Assembly: GCA_965603515.1 (NCBI GenBank)
Contig: CBFDDH010000010.1
Location: 1 to 64,000, forward strand
DNA length: 64,000 nt
Direction: 5' to 3'
Source of the DNA: JAUVZL01 sp965603515
GTDB lineage: Bacteria; Hydrothermota; Tepidihabitantia; SM23-42
The notes under the pieces are model-generated. The model searched no databases, was not told the DNA's origin, and saw nothing but the letters and a program-made list of their open reading frames with translations. The translations under genes were made by a program, and so were the position numbers. The number at the start of each line of letters is the position of its first letter. Positions within the stretch are counted from its first letter, which is position 1. Below are positions 63,898 to 64,000 of this stretch, in pieces.

Positions 63898-64000
63898 TTC
63901 TCTTAATGTATTGTAAAGTCAATATTACACACTTGATTCAAGTGGAGATAATTTCCTACACTCATAGAACAATCCCGTTTCATCTCAATCTCGTGCCTGA
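63898..64000. other. Window end without recognised features
   Basis: About 100 bases beyond the MscS-like fragment; no gene or hairpin is recognisable before the edge. Confidence 0.5.

Noticed and set aside
1..64000. CRISPR array
   Set aside because: No regularly spaced repeats of 23-40 bases with unique spacers were seen, and no cas-like genes are present. The 9-bp array at 713 is far too short.

Overview
The window looks like a chromosome segment from an uncultivated Gram-negative bacterium of the FCB superphylum, close to candidate division WOR-3 (Stahlbacteria). This is inferred from at least eight proteins ending in a Por/type IX (T9SS) sorting domain (NPF motif, '-GIYF-', basic tail), a TonB receptor beside a DUF4249-like lipoprotein, a TamA/TamB pair, beta-propeller secreted proteins, and short 'gagattgcttcg...cgcaatgac' intergenic repeats. 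The genetic code is standard; TAA, TAG and TGA all end genes.

Layout. 1-0.65 kb: tRNA-Arg (cut by the edge), tRNA-Lys and tRNA-His. 0.9-3.9 kb: deoxyhypusine synthase family protein, DUF2330-like secreted protein, Hsp20. 3.9-22.5 kb: an export island of C25-like peptidase, PQQ-propeller lipoprotein, ASST-like/hydrolase, BNR, Kelch and SBBP-like propeller proteins, plus the TonB receptor pair. 22.7-35.7 kb: HTH-TPR-BTAD regulator, DUF2284, YHS, MntP, DUF4242, sigma-54 activator, APC-EIIA transporter, RRM and KH proteins, PH-domain protein, lipoprotein, S41 peptidase, with decayed gene remnants among them. 35.7-52 kb: an accessory region with a recurring module of truncated tRNA 5' half, conserved tail and hairpin, holding HAD, M23, TlpA-like, ABC-F, SDR and a broken HicBA. 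52-64 kb: TamA/TamB, ankyrin protein, CorA, DUF432-MscS, MFS.

Main discovery: four genes are each interrupted by one in-frame TGA and read as selenoproteins. They are 21508-22524 (Omp28/thioredoxin-like, Sec-Gly-Ser-Cys in place of CxxC), 27625-27867 (DUF4242, Sec at the usual family Cys), 12100-13989 (Cys-Sec) and 7404-8711 (Cys-Sec). Each TGA is followed by a hairpin whose apical loop starts 19-24 nt downstream, with G in the first two loop bases, the geometry of a bacterial SECIS. Three of the four are predicted exported proteins with sorting domains.

Other main points: (i) leaderless transcription, with near-consensus promoters whose -10 box lies 6-12 nt before the start codon, at seven genes and usually a 16-nt spacer, which corrects several start codons; (ii) the half-tRNA modules, which may be scars of recombination at tRNA anticodon loops; (iii) a leader peptide and terminator before the ABC-F gene, like ribosome-mediated attenuation of antibiotic-resistance ABC-F genes; (iv) a 2.3-kb segment bounded by a 13-bp repeat whose two ends rejoin into one domain.
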